NCBI GenBank assembly: GCA_019925095.2 | Contig: CM034411.1 | Location: 10,066,001 to 10,130,000 of the forward strand | Source: Dendrolimus kikuchii | Lineage: Eukaryota > Arthropoda > Insecta > Lepidoptera > Lasiocampidae | Length of the DNA stretch: 64,000 bases | Reading direction: 5' to 3' | In this document: piece after piece, positions 44,123-54,359 of the stretch | Layout of the letters: each line of letters opens with the position of its first letter | Position numbering within the stretch: the stretch's first letter is position 1 | The notes under the pieces: model-generated | What the model was told of the DNA's origin: nothing | What the model saw: the letters and a program-made list of their open reading frames with translations, nothing else | Database searches by the model: none | Position numbers and translations under genes: made by a program

Positions 44123-44225
44123 TACGCCGTATTTTCAGCAAACAAGGTTTGCACTCAGCATGTTGCTGTGCCGGAATTATATCCGACACAATGCTGATTT
44201 TTAGTGCAAACCTTGCTTTTGGCGT
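44123..44225. repeat. Imperfect ~100-bp hairpin
   Basis: Left CAAGGTTTGCACT.CAGCATGTTGCTGTGCCGG-type arm and right CCGACACAATGCTGA.....AGTGCAAACCTTG arm pair around AATTATAT, with bulges. Outer ACGCC/GGCGT also pair. Confidence 0.75.
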
Positions 44226-44229
44226 AAGA

Positions 44230-44885
44230 TCAAAACGACCCAATTTCGTTAAATAAAAAAAATACATATAATTAATAAAACTAATTCTTCTTATGTAATA
44301 TTTAATTAGTAAAACAAATAAATAAATTTTAATAAAACTAACAATAAAGTACTTTGTTACTTCAAGAACTAAAATAAATAAGTAACGATAGAGCCATTGA
44401 CCAATGTTTATTTTAGTTTTTTTGCGTATTGAGATATAATTCTATTTCCACGCAGACCACTCCTTTAGAAAGTCAGATGGACGCACGGACATGAGGAATA
44501 CATAAGGGTTTAATTTTTACTTAAATGGCTACGTCATAAAAAATATCTTCCCACACTAAACTTGCTATAATTATAAATAAAAAGTATTGTCTAAGCGAGA
44601 TCTCATTTACTACGGAGTAAACAATCCCACGATTCTCAGTGTTCTGATATCATTTAGCAGTCTCAGCAGATCGGCAGGTGCGCTTACGTATTAAAGTTTT
44701 CAGAACGACTACGAATCTAATACACAGTTGGGGGTAATACTGGGGTTAAAAAGAATCTTATGCAATCCTTATATAGAGGAATGTTAATAATTTTTATACA
44801 GCCTTTTAATATTTTTATAAATCTATGCTTATTGGCGTAGATTTATGGGAATAAAGTTGAAATAAGTACTGTATGTATCTGTGAT
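44230..44885. other. AT-rich DNA, nothing recognised
   Basis: Nothing supportable. Confidence 0.4.
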
Positions 44886-44892
44886 ATTAAAA

Positions 44893-45207
44893 TTTATCCG
44901 TGCCGGAACGGAGAAAGAATACAATTTCCTGCGGCCGGGCGGCCTGTCGTAAAAGGCGACAAAACAACCCACAGCCAGCTGGTAGGGTATTTGCCCGACT
45001 GGAGGAGTACCACCCCTGGTCTAGAGTATGCCGTCATAACAACCTTGAGTTGTGTTCCGGCATTAGTGACCAGGTTCCGAGAGCAGCAGCGCATTTGTAG
45101 CAATTTGTAGTAGACATTTGGTGTTGCAAATGTCCATAGGCGATGGTAACCGCTTTCCATTAAGTGGGCCGTCTGCCTGTCTGTTGAACTCATGCAATAA
45201 AAAAAAA
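44893..45207 (+). mobile_element. SINE-B copy 12, full length
   Basis: TTTATCCGTGCCGGAACGG start and AACTCATGCAATAAAAAAAA end. Missing ~18 bp near CAGGTTCC/GAGAGCAGC and carries a small TTTGTAGTAGACATT insertion. Confidence 0.88.
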
Positions 45208-45248
45208 TCATAACGTCAAGCAAACATTTCTTGGGCCTTCCCCTTTTG
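45208..45248 (-). pseudogene. LINE C-terminal scrap
   Basis: Reversed DNA encodes KRGRPKKCLLDVM, the same segment as RGRPKKC.LDVM at 21.07 kb. Confidence 0.55.
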
Positions 45249-45249
45249 T

Positions 45250-45745
45250 ACTTTCGTACATGCTACATTAGTATTTAACGAATGACAATGTAAATTAAGT
45301 ACAATTCACGTTCCACGAGCACATGTTACCTTTTCAAACGAAGTCACAGAACTGACTATTCCACAAAGAAATATGTGTAACTGTTTGACAATAAAGTTTA
45401 AAATTACTTAGATCAAAGTTGTTTGATTTTCGGTCTTGTCTAAAAATGTTGTTTAGATATGTAAAACCTTTTTATTGGTTTAATATTTATAATAAGCGTA
45501 GTGATTATATATTCTTTGTTTCTGATGATCAAAACTCAGTGTCTGTCATTGTCAAGATTGCAATTTTCTTTTTTCATGTTTGTATATTTTTTAAACGTAA
45601 CAAAACGTATATTTATTAAAATGTTGGCGGTACTGTTTCTTGTACTTGTGCAAGCAAAAGTAGAGTTTAAGGTGACGAACGTTGTCATATCGCGGCTATA
45701 CATTCACCTTCATATTACATCTACGCACATCTGACAAGTTGTTCT
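45250..45745. other. AT-rich DNA, nothing recognised
   Basis: Frames of 66-77 codons are overlapping AT-rich chance frames. Confidence 0.4.
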
Positions 45746-45750
45746 ATGTA

Positions 45751-46241
45751 AGTAAGTACATACATACATAACTTCACGCCAGTTCCCTTGCGGGGTAGGC
45801 ACGAACAACAGAGCGCCATTTAGGCCCATTCTTACACACCTGACTTGCTTCTTTGACATTCATAACTCTTGTCATGCACACTCGTCTGTTCTTAAGGCTC
45901 CTGACATCACCCTCCGCTAGTACACGATCAATTTGATCATGGAAGGTGTGTCGTGGCCTTCCACGACTTCTGCATCCATCCACTTTTGCATTGTATATCT
46001 GTTTAGTCATTCTTTCATCATGCATTCTTTCCACATGCCCGAACCACCGGAGCATTCCTTTCCTTACCTTCACCCCGACACTCTCTTTCAGACCAACTCT
46101 CTTTCTTACTTCGGTATTACGAACGCGGTCCGCGAGCGTCACTCCGCAGGTTTTGCGCAGTGCTCGCATCTCGACCGCGTTTACTCTACTTTCATGTTCT
46201 CTCTTCCATACCCAACTCTCGCTTCCATACGTGAGTAAGTA
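45751..46241 (-). pseudogene. RTE-type LINE C-terminus with 8-bp target duplication
   Basis: Element 45759-46233, flanked by AGTAAGTA at 45751-45758 and 46234-46241. The minus frame 46169-45774 encodes MRALRKTCGVTLADRVRNTE, RKGMLRWFGHVERMHDERMT and RSRGRPRHTFHDQIDRV, ending SVVRAYPARELA: the region after the RT thumb in endonuclease-RT LINEs. Differs from the 60.3 kb copy by scattered substitutions; 5'-truncated. Confidence 0.88.
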
Positions 46242-46354
46242 TCAATCAATAATAATTTCTTAGAAATTAGAATATGAAAGAAGGATAGAATAGAAGAAGA
46301 AAGTAGAATATGACATGCTTCGAAAGTAATTTGATTACTCGGTACATTATCTAG

Positions 46355-46645
46355 TCTATACTAATATCATAAAGAGGAAAATTTGTATTTTTGTTTGTTT
46401 GTAACGAATAAACTCAAAAACTACTGGACCGACTTCAAAAATGCTTTCACCATTAGAATGTGACATTATCCTTCATTAATATAGACTATATAAAGATTAG
46501 GGATTCCTACTAAAACTGCAATAATGTAATCAATCTAAACAAAGTACTTGGTGCTGGAATCGGGTTCTACGACTTTGATGAAATTTTAGGTGTGGTTTAG
46601 ATTCACAAGTCGACCCGGTAGGTGGCGCTGGAATCGGGCTCTAGA
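46355..46645 (+). mobile_element. Helitron fragment, mosaic
   Basis: TCTATACTAATATCATAAAG head, GAATAAACTCAAAAACTACT, TTCACCATTAGAATGTGACA, then the GGTGGCGCTGGAATCGGGCT module. CTAGT end not present. Confidence 0.7.
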
Positions 46646-46661
46646 TTTTGTATAATATATG

Positions 46662-46704
46662 CACAAGCTAAGTAAGTTACGCTTGTGTTATTTATAATAT
46701 ACAC
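46662..46704 (-). mobile_element. SINE-A scrap
   Basis: GTAAGTTACGCTTGTGTTAT corresponds to the reversed AACACAAGCGTAACTTGC segment of SINE-A. Confidence 0.5.
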
Positions 46705-46892
46705 TCGAACATTCTAGGGGCCTATCTTAGCCTTCCAGACTATAGTAAATTACCAATATTTTATTTATTAATTTTACAATGCCAAGAATTATACTGCATT
46801 TGCTTAGCATCTTGTTCTAGATTTTTGTTGTACTTTTTGTGCTAAGTTTTATTTTGTGGCAATTAAGCTTTTTAGGATTGAGGAGTGGTTAA

Positions 46893-47256
46893 TCATTATA
46901 TTAATACATGAAGCAAAAACTTTGTACCCCTTTTTGTGAACATTGCGCGGACGGAGGAGTATGAAATATCGCACACTTATAGTTTATATAGAGAAGGAGT
47001 GCAGAATGCTAACATTTAAAAAAAAATATGTATAAAAATACATTAAATCAATAAAAAAATTATTATAAACACTACCATGTATTTGACACACACACGCATA
47101 TGTACTTTTTTGTTTATTGTGAAAGTATAATTAACAGTGTAGCCTTGGCGAAATCTGGGATTATAGAAGTATAGTCTTTGACAACAGAACCTTAATAGTG
47201 TTCAAACTTATAATTTAAATTAATTATGGTCGAATTTCGACCAATGGGCGACTAGG
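46893..47256 (+). mobile_element. Helitron, ~370-bp family, copy 1
   Basis: Starts TCATTATATTAATACATGAA and ends ACCAATGGGCGACTAGG. Interior AAAACTTTGTACCCC, GCGCGGACGGAGGAGTA and TTGACAACAGAACCTTA match 58784-59154. Confidence 0.85.
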
Positions 47257-47329
47257 AGAATTAAAATGATTTGTACTTTCATCATAATATATGTATATGA
47301 TTTTTTATTCAATACGTGAAGAGAAACCG

Positions 47330-47475
47330 AATCCGCCCGCACATAAAGGCCGGAGAGGCTCCACCTCGTGGTGAGGCCCGAAGTAGCCGGAGAGGACCCG
47401 GCTCTCCTCTCTCCGACTGACAAATGGTGCTCCAGCCCGTAAAGGGCTGGCCTTCTTCCGTCCGGGCTGGAGGTG
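47330..47475. repeat. GC-rich segment, unassigned
   Basis: Unusually GC-rich island with a CCAGCCC-GTAAA-GGGCTGG hairpin. The style resembles an R1-type LINE UTR, but no coding motif was seen. Confidence 0.4.
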
Positions 47476-47744
47476 AATACGCAAACGTGGTTATTTCATA
47501 TTTTTTATATAGTTATTTTAAGATCAGAAAAAAAATCACCAAATCTCCAAATTAATGACATGAAACCATGTTACTCCTTCAGTTTATAACAAAACAGCAT
47601 AAAAAAAATCTACACTTGTATTTTTATGTACCATGCCATATGCAAATAAATTTCATTTCATTTATATCTTTATAAAAAGGAGATAAATAATCTGATTTTA
47701 TTATTTTTAATACGCTTTTATTACTTTCATACGTATGTTAGTAT

Positions 47745-47985
47745 GTAACGGAATCTTTCAAGTTAAATTTGATCGACTTCCCGGTTTCCGATTGAGCTGA
47801 AATTTTGCACGTATGTGTATATCGCGTGGCAATGCAATAATATGGTACCATGGAGCTGATCTGATGATGGAGTCGGAAGGTGGCCATAGGAGCTCTTGTA
47901 CGAAACAAGATAGGCCCGTCGTGTTTGGGCTCGTTTTTACTTGTCTTGGCTAGCACTCTGCTGCTACATGATATGCAGGATCTCA
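47745..47985 (+). repeat. Dispersed repeat, copy 2
   Basis: TATGTAACGGAATCTTTCAA, GATTGAGCTGAAATTTTGCA, TGATCTGATGATGGAGTCGG and GGTGGCCATAGGAGCTC. Inverted counterpart at 12945-13195. Confidence 0.72.
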
Positions 47986-48154
47986 AAAGGTTGGATTTAA
48001 AAACCTTTTTAAAAAAGCTTATTTTACATAACGTTTCATTTTATCATAAGAGTGTATTTAATTCTTTTTTCAAAGTTTCCACGGAGAAGGGAATTAAATC
48101 ACTAAAAATGGAAAAATAAATAATAGTTAGAAAATTCAATTAAAAAATAGAAAA

Positions 48155-48883
48155 TAATTTTTGGTTTTTCCGACGTTTCGGCCACTTTTCAGTGGCCGTG
48201 ATCACGGAAGATAAAGATGTCAAGTGTCAACGAGTATTGTTAAAGTTTTATTTAGCCTACCGCCAACTTATTAATTTTAATTATTTAATTTTAATTTTGT
48301 TTATGGTTATTATTTAATCTATGGGAGCCTAATCTAATTTACTACCGCTTCGCAACATGTTATGGCTTGAAGAGAAGAAGCGGCGCAAGAAACTCTTCAT
48401 GCCTAGCTCTAATAATTTTATATAATATTAAAATGGGTGGAAGGAAAAATGAAAGTAATTATCAGTCAAGTTGGTTTGTGTTCCGTTGTACGCAGAAAGA
48501 GCTCACAGTGTCTTGAGGTCTGGCAGCTGGTTTTTGCTGGGTTTGGGTCTTAATAATTTTGATAATTGGATCCCAAACAGGTGGTACTTGCCAACCATCT
48601 TCTCTATTGAAATTTGGGTGTTTTTTGATTTCAATAGCCTCACGCATCATTCTAGGTATGAAACGATTCTCTTTCGCGAGGATTTGTGGGTTATCGAATC
48701 TGATGTAGTGGTTGGGTTTATCCAGCGTGTGTTCACTGATCGCAGACTTCGTAGACCTTGTGTGTTTCATGTCAGCAATGTGTTCTTTTACTCGTGTTTT
48801 TATGCTCCTCTTTGTTTGCCCAATGTATGACAATCCACACTCACAATCAAGCTTGTAAACCCCTGCATCCTGGAGGTCCGTCG
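48155..48883 (-). mobile_element. Penelope-like element, 3' part
   Basis: Contains the nuclease frame (see the next entry) and, downstream on the minus strand, the CTATGGGAGCC / GTGATCACGG / GGCCAC hairpin region repeated at 37.0-37.8 and 39.66-39.87 kb. The RT part is missing; the 5' edge meets a SINE-A fragment at 48884. Confidence 0.88.
48462..48882 (-). pseudogene. GIY-YIG endonuclease domain of a Penelope-like element
   Basis: Without requiring Met, the frame runs GVYKLDCECGLSYIGQTKRS, IKTRVKEHIADMKHTRSTKS, then EHTLDKPNHYIRFDNPQILA and MMREAIEIKKHPNFNREDGW to a stop at 48462. GVYKL..CG.SYIGQT is the GIY-YIG motif; Arg in KTRVKEH, His and Glu (REAIEI) positions match the family pattern. 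In Penelope-like elements this domain follows the RT and nicks target DNA. The catalytic residues look intact, but the RT is lost, so the copy is dead. Confidence 0.9.
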
Positions 48884-48966
48884 TATGTTACCCATAACAT
48901 AAGCGTAACTTGCTTAATTTGGGGATATACAATATGTGTGTTTGTCTGCCGATTATTATTATTATT
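48884..48966 (+). mobile_element. SINE-A 3' fragment
   Basis: GTCCGTCGTATGTTACCCAT, AACTTGCTTAATTTGGGGAT and TGTGTTTGTCTGCC, then ATT repeats (48952-48966). Confidence 0.8.
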
Positions 48967-49590
48967 CTTTGTATGTCTTTCGAGACCACGGGTCATAAAA
49001 ATGTCCCGGACATTTGGAGGGCTTGAGTGGGGCCATGGGAAGGCCAACACGTAGAGCCCCTTAGGCAGATTTAATGTAAATGTGGCGTGACACTGACCGG
49101 CGATTATCCCTGTCTACACCGTATAGTAATGGACCCACGGACAAACCCCGGCCAGTGGAGGACTATTGTGGGAAATGAGGACAAAAAGTACCGGGCTATC
49201 GGGGTGAACTGCTAGTGGTACTAGGGGTCTGGGAATATGGGGACTATGGCGTCTGCCCGTCGCAATGTTCAGGGAACATGGAAAAATGGGCAGATGGTGA
49301 CTCGCCACTCCCTGCATGGGCCCCAAAAAATGCCATAGAAGACAGGGGCAACATGGGTGTGAGTGGCTAAGGGGTGTAGAGAGGTGGGCTGCAGGTTCAC
49401 CGAAGCTACTTCTGACGTGATGCCATTTATCTCTTCCACCCCTAGAGCTTGAGTCTTAGCTCTAGCGATCTCCACTCCGTGCCGGCCAGCTAAGGCAAAC
49501 ACGGAGGCGGGGGCCTTGCCTTGGCCCCCGGAGTCAGGTACGAGGTGTCGCTACTCACCTAAGGCTTCGCCACAAAGCCCCCCTGCGGGT
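48967..49590 (-). mobile_element. LINE 3' region between (ATT)n blocks
   Basis: The minus strand ends AGACATACAAAGAATAATAA. Upstream GGGGCTCTACGTGTTGGCC and CCTCCAAATGTCCGGGACAT are a GC-rich 3' UTR. ATT repeats lie on both sides (48952-48966, 49590-49609). Insertion in or generation of (TAA)n is known for Dong/R4-type and I-type LINEs. A 77-codon minus frame at 49269-49502 has no recognised motif. Confidence 0.6.
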
Positions 49591-49609
49591 TTATTATTAT
49601 TATTATTAT

Positions 49610-50260
49610 ATCGCGGACTGCCTGCCTTCCCCTCGGTGTCGCCAATGTGGCGCATTAGACACTGCGTTTCATACGCTGGTCGAGTGCGCAGCATGGGCAC
49701 CGCAGAGATATGAACTCGAGACCCTCGTAGGTCCGATCGATTCGCTGGGCAGTTTGGTGCAAGCCATGCGATCATTGGGTGGACGCGGCCAATTTCTGCG
49801 AGACTGTCATGTCTCAAAAGGAGGTTGCGGAACGAGAAAGGGAGAGAAGTGCGCATGCGTGTCGCGGGTACTGACGCCAGTCGGGGTCCCGGAGGCGCAG
49901 ATATGCACAAGATCTCCTCGCGTAATACCGCTGGAGGGGCCCTCTAGCATCTAGGGAGCAGAGGAGTCTTCACCCCTGTTGACGAAATGAGTTTGCCTTT
50001 TCCGGGGCATTCTGAAGCACTGATGCGCTAGGATCAGCGTGGGCGTAACTACGTTCTAAGTGTCACGCTCTTCCTGTCATAAGCGCGGGGCACATGGGAG
50101 GAGGGTGGTTTTAGTGGAGTATTGAGTCTTCGAGTTTCCACACAAGCAGGGCGATTTGACTCTGGTGCCCATTCGTGGTGTCATCTCTCGTTGCTTTGGT
50201 CTAATCCCTAGTAAAGGACCCGGTAGTGTGCGAAATGCATTTACCCCGCCTCAAAAAAAA
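49610..50260 (+). pseudogene. R1-clade LINE 3' end, copy 1
   Basis: Encodes CRQCGALDTAFHTLVECAAW, then APQRYELETLV. After a shift near 49785 it gives NFCETVMSQKEVAERERERS. CxxCG..DTxxHTLxECxAW is the R1-clade C-terminal zinc-knuckle region. A ~370-bp 3' UTR and an A-run (50252-50260) follow. A different subfamily from the 38.9 kb copy. Confidence 0.8.
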
Positions 50261-50720
50261 ACTTAATTGATTTGGATAGGGAGAGAGGTACGCATGCGAC
50301 TCACGGGTACCGACGTCAATCAGGTGTCCGAAGACGCAGATATGTGCAAAATCTCCTCCCTTGATTCCACTACAGGGGTCCACAGGCATCTGGGGATGCG
50401 GTCGAAATAACCTCTATTGACAAATTGAGTTTGCTGTACTTCCCGGGGCGCGAATGAGCGTGGGCGTTACTACCTTCTAAGTCTCGCTCTTTTCCAACCA
50501 CAAGCGCGGGCACATGAGATGCAGGAAGGTTTAGTGGAGTAGTAGCATATTGGGAGCGTCTTTACCAGCTGAGTCTGCACACACGCCGGCGGACGATTTT
50601 GTTAGTCCCCTTTCCAGTCGTGTGGTCTAACTCTCGCGCTGTGGTCTAATAAAGGGCCCGGTAGTGTACGAAAAGTATTCCTCCTGCTTCAACAAAAAAA
50701 AACTTTAATTGATTTGGGTA
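50261..50720 (+). mobile_element. R1-clade LINE 3' end, copy 2, in tandem
   Basis: Element 50279-50701 is homologous to 49840-50260 (GGGAGAGAGGTACGCATGCG to GCTTCAACAAAAAAAAA). ACTTAATTGATTTGGATA (50261-50278) on its left and ACTTTAATTGATTTGGGTA (50702-50720) on its right fit a diverged ~18-bp target duplication. Only the last ~35 codons of coding are included. Confidence 0.8.
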
Positions 50721-50742
50721 TCATCAATCCTATTGCCTGGTG

Positions 50743-50816
50743 GGCGTAGTACCTACAGTTGTTACCCTCGTCTAGTAACTGTACTAGACGAGGGTAACAA
50801 CTGTAGGTACTACGCC
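50743..50816. repeat. Perfect 35-bp-arm hairpin
   Basis: Arms 50743-50777 and 50782-50816 are exact reverse complements with a 4-base loop, ACTG. No mismatch was seen. Confidence 0.97.
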
Positions 50817-50819
50817 TAC

Positions 50820-51480
50820 TACGCCTACGTCTGATGACTGCATCTTCGTATATATGTATATTCTTAAATAAAGCGGTTTCGGGAGCATTGAGAAACTTTT
50901 ACGATTCACGCAAATTCCCACATGTTTTGTTGAACAAAACACATTTGTAAGAATTTAAAACTCAACGACAGGGCAATAACAATATATCATAAGGACAACC
51001 GCAAACACATCGCCTTTGGAATACAGGATTGCATATAGTATTAAGATGTTGGTATATGTCAATATTGTTATTTGCGTGACATTGCTCGCGCGAGGCTTGA
51101 TTTTTTATTTTCTGAATCCTGTAAGAAATCAAAATAAAATATATAACGAAATTTAAAATAAAATTCCTGTTTCAATCCCTAAAATTCTTATTTAAAATCC
51201 ATTCATCCAGCCATCAAGAATATTTGCTATGGCTTAAATTTTAATAAATATTGCTTTATTTAAAAAATAATATTTATTATATTATAAATCATAGACAAAT
51301 CTTTGGACTTTATTGACATAGAAGACAATTCAATATTTTTGTCCGATATAGATATTCGTATCTATATAACTAAAAAATACATATTGAATTGTCTACTATG
51401 TGTTTGCGAACAAAGTCGCGTGCAAAGCACCGCCTATAACTTATAAGTAATTAAGTGAAGATATCTTTCCTAAAATGCTC
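50820..51480. other. AT-rich DNA, nothing recognised
   Basis: An ATATTGAATTGT..(51360-51395) segment pairs with ACAATTCAATATTT at 51327, a loose inverted repeat. Otherwise nothing. Confidence 0.4.
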
Positions 51481-51486
51481 GCATAA

Positions 51487-51810
51487 TTTTTATCCGTGCA
51501 GGAACGGAGAAAGAATACAATTTCCTGCGGCCGGGCGGCCTGTCGTAAGAGGCGACTAAACAACCCACAGCCAGGTGGTAGGGAGGGCATTTGCCCGACT
51601 GGATGGCTACCAGCCCTGGTCTAGAGCATGCCGCCATAACAACTTTGAGTTGTGTTCCGGCATTATTGACCAGGTTCCAGACTCCGTTAAGAGAGCAGCA
51701 GCGCATTTGTAGCACCTTTGGTGTTGCAAATGTCCATAGGCGATGGTAACCGCTTTCCATTCAGTGGGCCGTCTGCCTGTCTGCTGAACTCCTGCAATAA
51801 AAATAAAAAA
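51487..51810 (+). mobile_element. SINE-B copy 13, full length
   Basis: TTTTTATCCGTGCAGGAACG start and AACTCCTGCAATAAAAATAA end. Best consensus-like copy, with one GGGA duplication in the GGTAGGGAGGGCATTTG region. Confidence 0.92.
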
Positions 51811-51814
51811 ATAA

Positions 51815-54355
51815 TACCACAATATTTATTTGGATTAATTACCTGTCTTCCGATTTGGCGTAGCTTCTTGTATTGACGAGATAAGCAGGTAGGATAAAAT
51901 TTTAAATCAGAAAAACATTAAATCCCATCATACCTGTATGTCATATAAAACTCAAGCCTAATGCAGAAACAGTGCGAAGCCATAAACAATAAAAATATAG
52001 CCATTTAAATAATTCAACATTTTCAACTGAGGTTCAAATACTTCACGGCACGATTTCAAAAGGTGTCTGTTAAGTTGACTCATATTGTTATTTCATTATA
52101 AATGCACAAAATGTCTTAATTAAATGATCGAAACCGGCATTATAACTCAGAAAAAATACATAGCCTCCACTCCGGTTTTTAAATCTACCGTCCCTCTCTA
52201 ACGTTCGAGAAAGTGTTCGTCATCTCTTTTTGCGCCAGACGAACTTGTAAATTGTTCTTTTTACGAAACGTCCGGGCTGGAACAGCTTATGTGCGGTGCA
52301 TGTTTCCGACTTTCACTTTAATAACAACGAGGTAAGGTTGGCTTTAGAGGTAGAGTATAATTTGTATGCCTTTTAAGGTATGAAGCAGATGATCAAGTTA
52401 TCTCGCTCAGACAAAACAAAATACAGCTCAAGTCCTTTAAGCTTTCAAGTATGAGTTGCTTTACCGCGATTGCTTTTTGTAGCCCTGTCCCTTTTCTTGG
52501 ACCATTTCATTCGTAACGAAAACGGGTTTGATTCTGTAATCCTCTCAATATTACTTTACGTATCAAAAAGGACTTTATATAGATTTTTTTAAGCGGGGAA
52601 ATTGTTTGTTCTGCACAAGAAAGTTAGGTTGTTCAACAACCTTTCGTAAAGATGTTACTGTCACATACTGATGTGAAATGTTGATTTGTTTTTGTTTATG
52701 CGTTAAGAGATGCTTTGCGCTGTGTTGGGGCTTCGAAGGCTCGTTTCATACAACTAATGCATGATTCATGGAGGACCTAGTGTTGCGATTTCACGCATGA
52801 TGACGACATGGACTTACTTTGTCGACATTACCATTCTCTTTTGTTTTTCTTTCACGTGTGTTACTATCTTGGACTACTAAAACAGTATACGTCATATTGA
52901 GAAGGAAATTCTCACGAGATAGTAAATTTTATATAATCATTTGTATTTGATCTGTTTGAGTTTTTTGAACATTACTTTTGAAATATATTCTTATTTCATT
53001 ACTATGTACAACTTGTCACATTAAACATTTCATTAATAAATGTTGATGACTTAGGCTTACCTACACTAATTTCTACATATGAAATACAGTCAGCATTTTG
53101 TTAGTAATCAACCAATTTTTTGTTTTGTCTATCACGATACAGTTCGTCATTAACAGGATGTTTAAAATGTTTAATCTCATTTCCTGTATTTATATATCCA
53201 CCGACGTTTTAATTATTCATTTGACAAAATGTGTACATATATATAGCATAGGTAAATTTCAAAAAAAAACAATTTTATTTTTTTCTAATTATTTAACAGG
53301 AGCTTTCCAACTTTGAATCGCATTAGCACCGCGTAGTATGTGTAAATATGTTAGTATGCTTGTAAAACCGTAACTATAAGCAATGGCCGAAAAGTAGGTA
53401 CTTTTTACTAAAAATCTTCCTTTTATCAATAAAAATATAGTCAAAAATTTCTTTTATATGTTAGGTTTAAGAATTTTTTTACATATCTTTAAAATAAAAA
53501 TGATTTTGAGGAATTAATAATTATTTGTCTTGTTTAGATTTATAGTATTTTGAAAACAAAAGAAATTATAAATTATATTATTTTAAGAAGTAGAAATTAA
53601 AATATACTATGTGCAGATCACTGCCAACGGGGTGCGCGCACAGAAGGCTGCATTAATTTATTAATTCCTTTGTATAACATAACTGGTCTGAATGCGGAAC
53701 CCTTAAGAACTGCTTATTTTTTTCATTATGTTTTAATATATTCAAGTAAAAAAATGTACTTGTCACGATCATCCGTCAGCCTAAACTTTCCCACTGAAAT
53801 CCCTAAAGCTCAATTTATTTTTACTCATCCTTGAGTTTACCACACAATAGTCTTGTTTGATTACAAATCTAGCTTCTGGGTGAGTAAGGAATTTTTGTCC
53901 GTTTTCCCGGAATGTCTCTTGCTTGAGTCGTCATCCTGCTGTCAACTGTGAACAAATATTTACCCTGTAGTCACCACTGCAAACAGACAGCCGTGATGAG
54001 TATTTGCTGACCACTTCACAGATAGATAATTATTTCGAGCGCAGCCAGTATTATATTCAATTACCATAGCAACTTCTAGCATAATGCGGGGTTAGTATCG
54101 TTACAGAACTGACTTTTGCGTCTTGATCTGCTGTTGTCTTAATGAGTCGGATGTAATACTTATGCTAGAGTTTTTATTAAAGTGCATCAGTGTATTTGCT
54201 TAAAAATTTTATTTAAAAATCTGATGTTGAATTTTTATATATTTCATGTTGCATTTTTTTCACTCTACTCTTTATATCTAAAACGTAAAATTACGCTTTT
54301 AATTGGATAATTGAATATAGGTATTTCCTATAATATTTTCTTAAATATTCGCGAC
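51815..54355. other. 2.5 kb AT-rich, no element recognised
   Basis: No frame with a recognised motif. One of the two largest repeat-poor blocks. Confidence 0.45.
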
Positions 54356-54359
54356 TAGT

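Noticed and set aside
47880..48119. 79-codon plus frame
   Set aside because: Its first half is the dispersed repeat at 47.75-47.99 kb; the Lys/Phe-rich second half has no recognised family.
48170..48215. Hammerhead ribozyme in the Penelope tail
   Set aside because: I see CTGAAAAG...CGAAAC but not the CTGANGA core; GGCCAC/GTGGCC pairs as a simple hairpin. Kept only as a structure finding.
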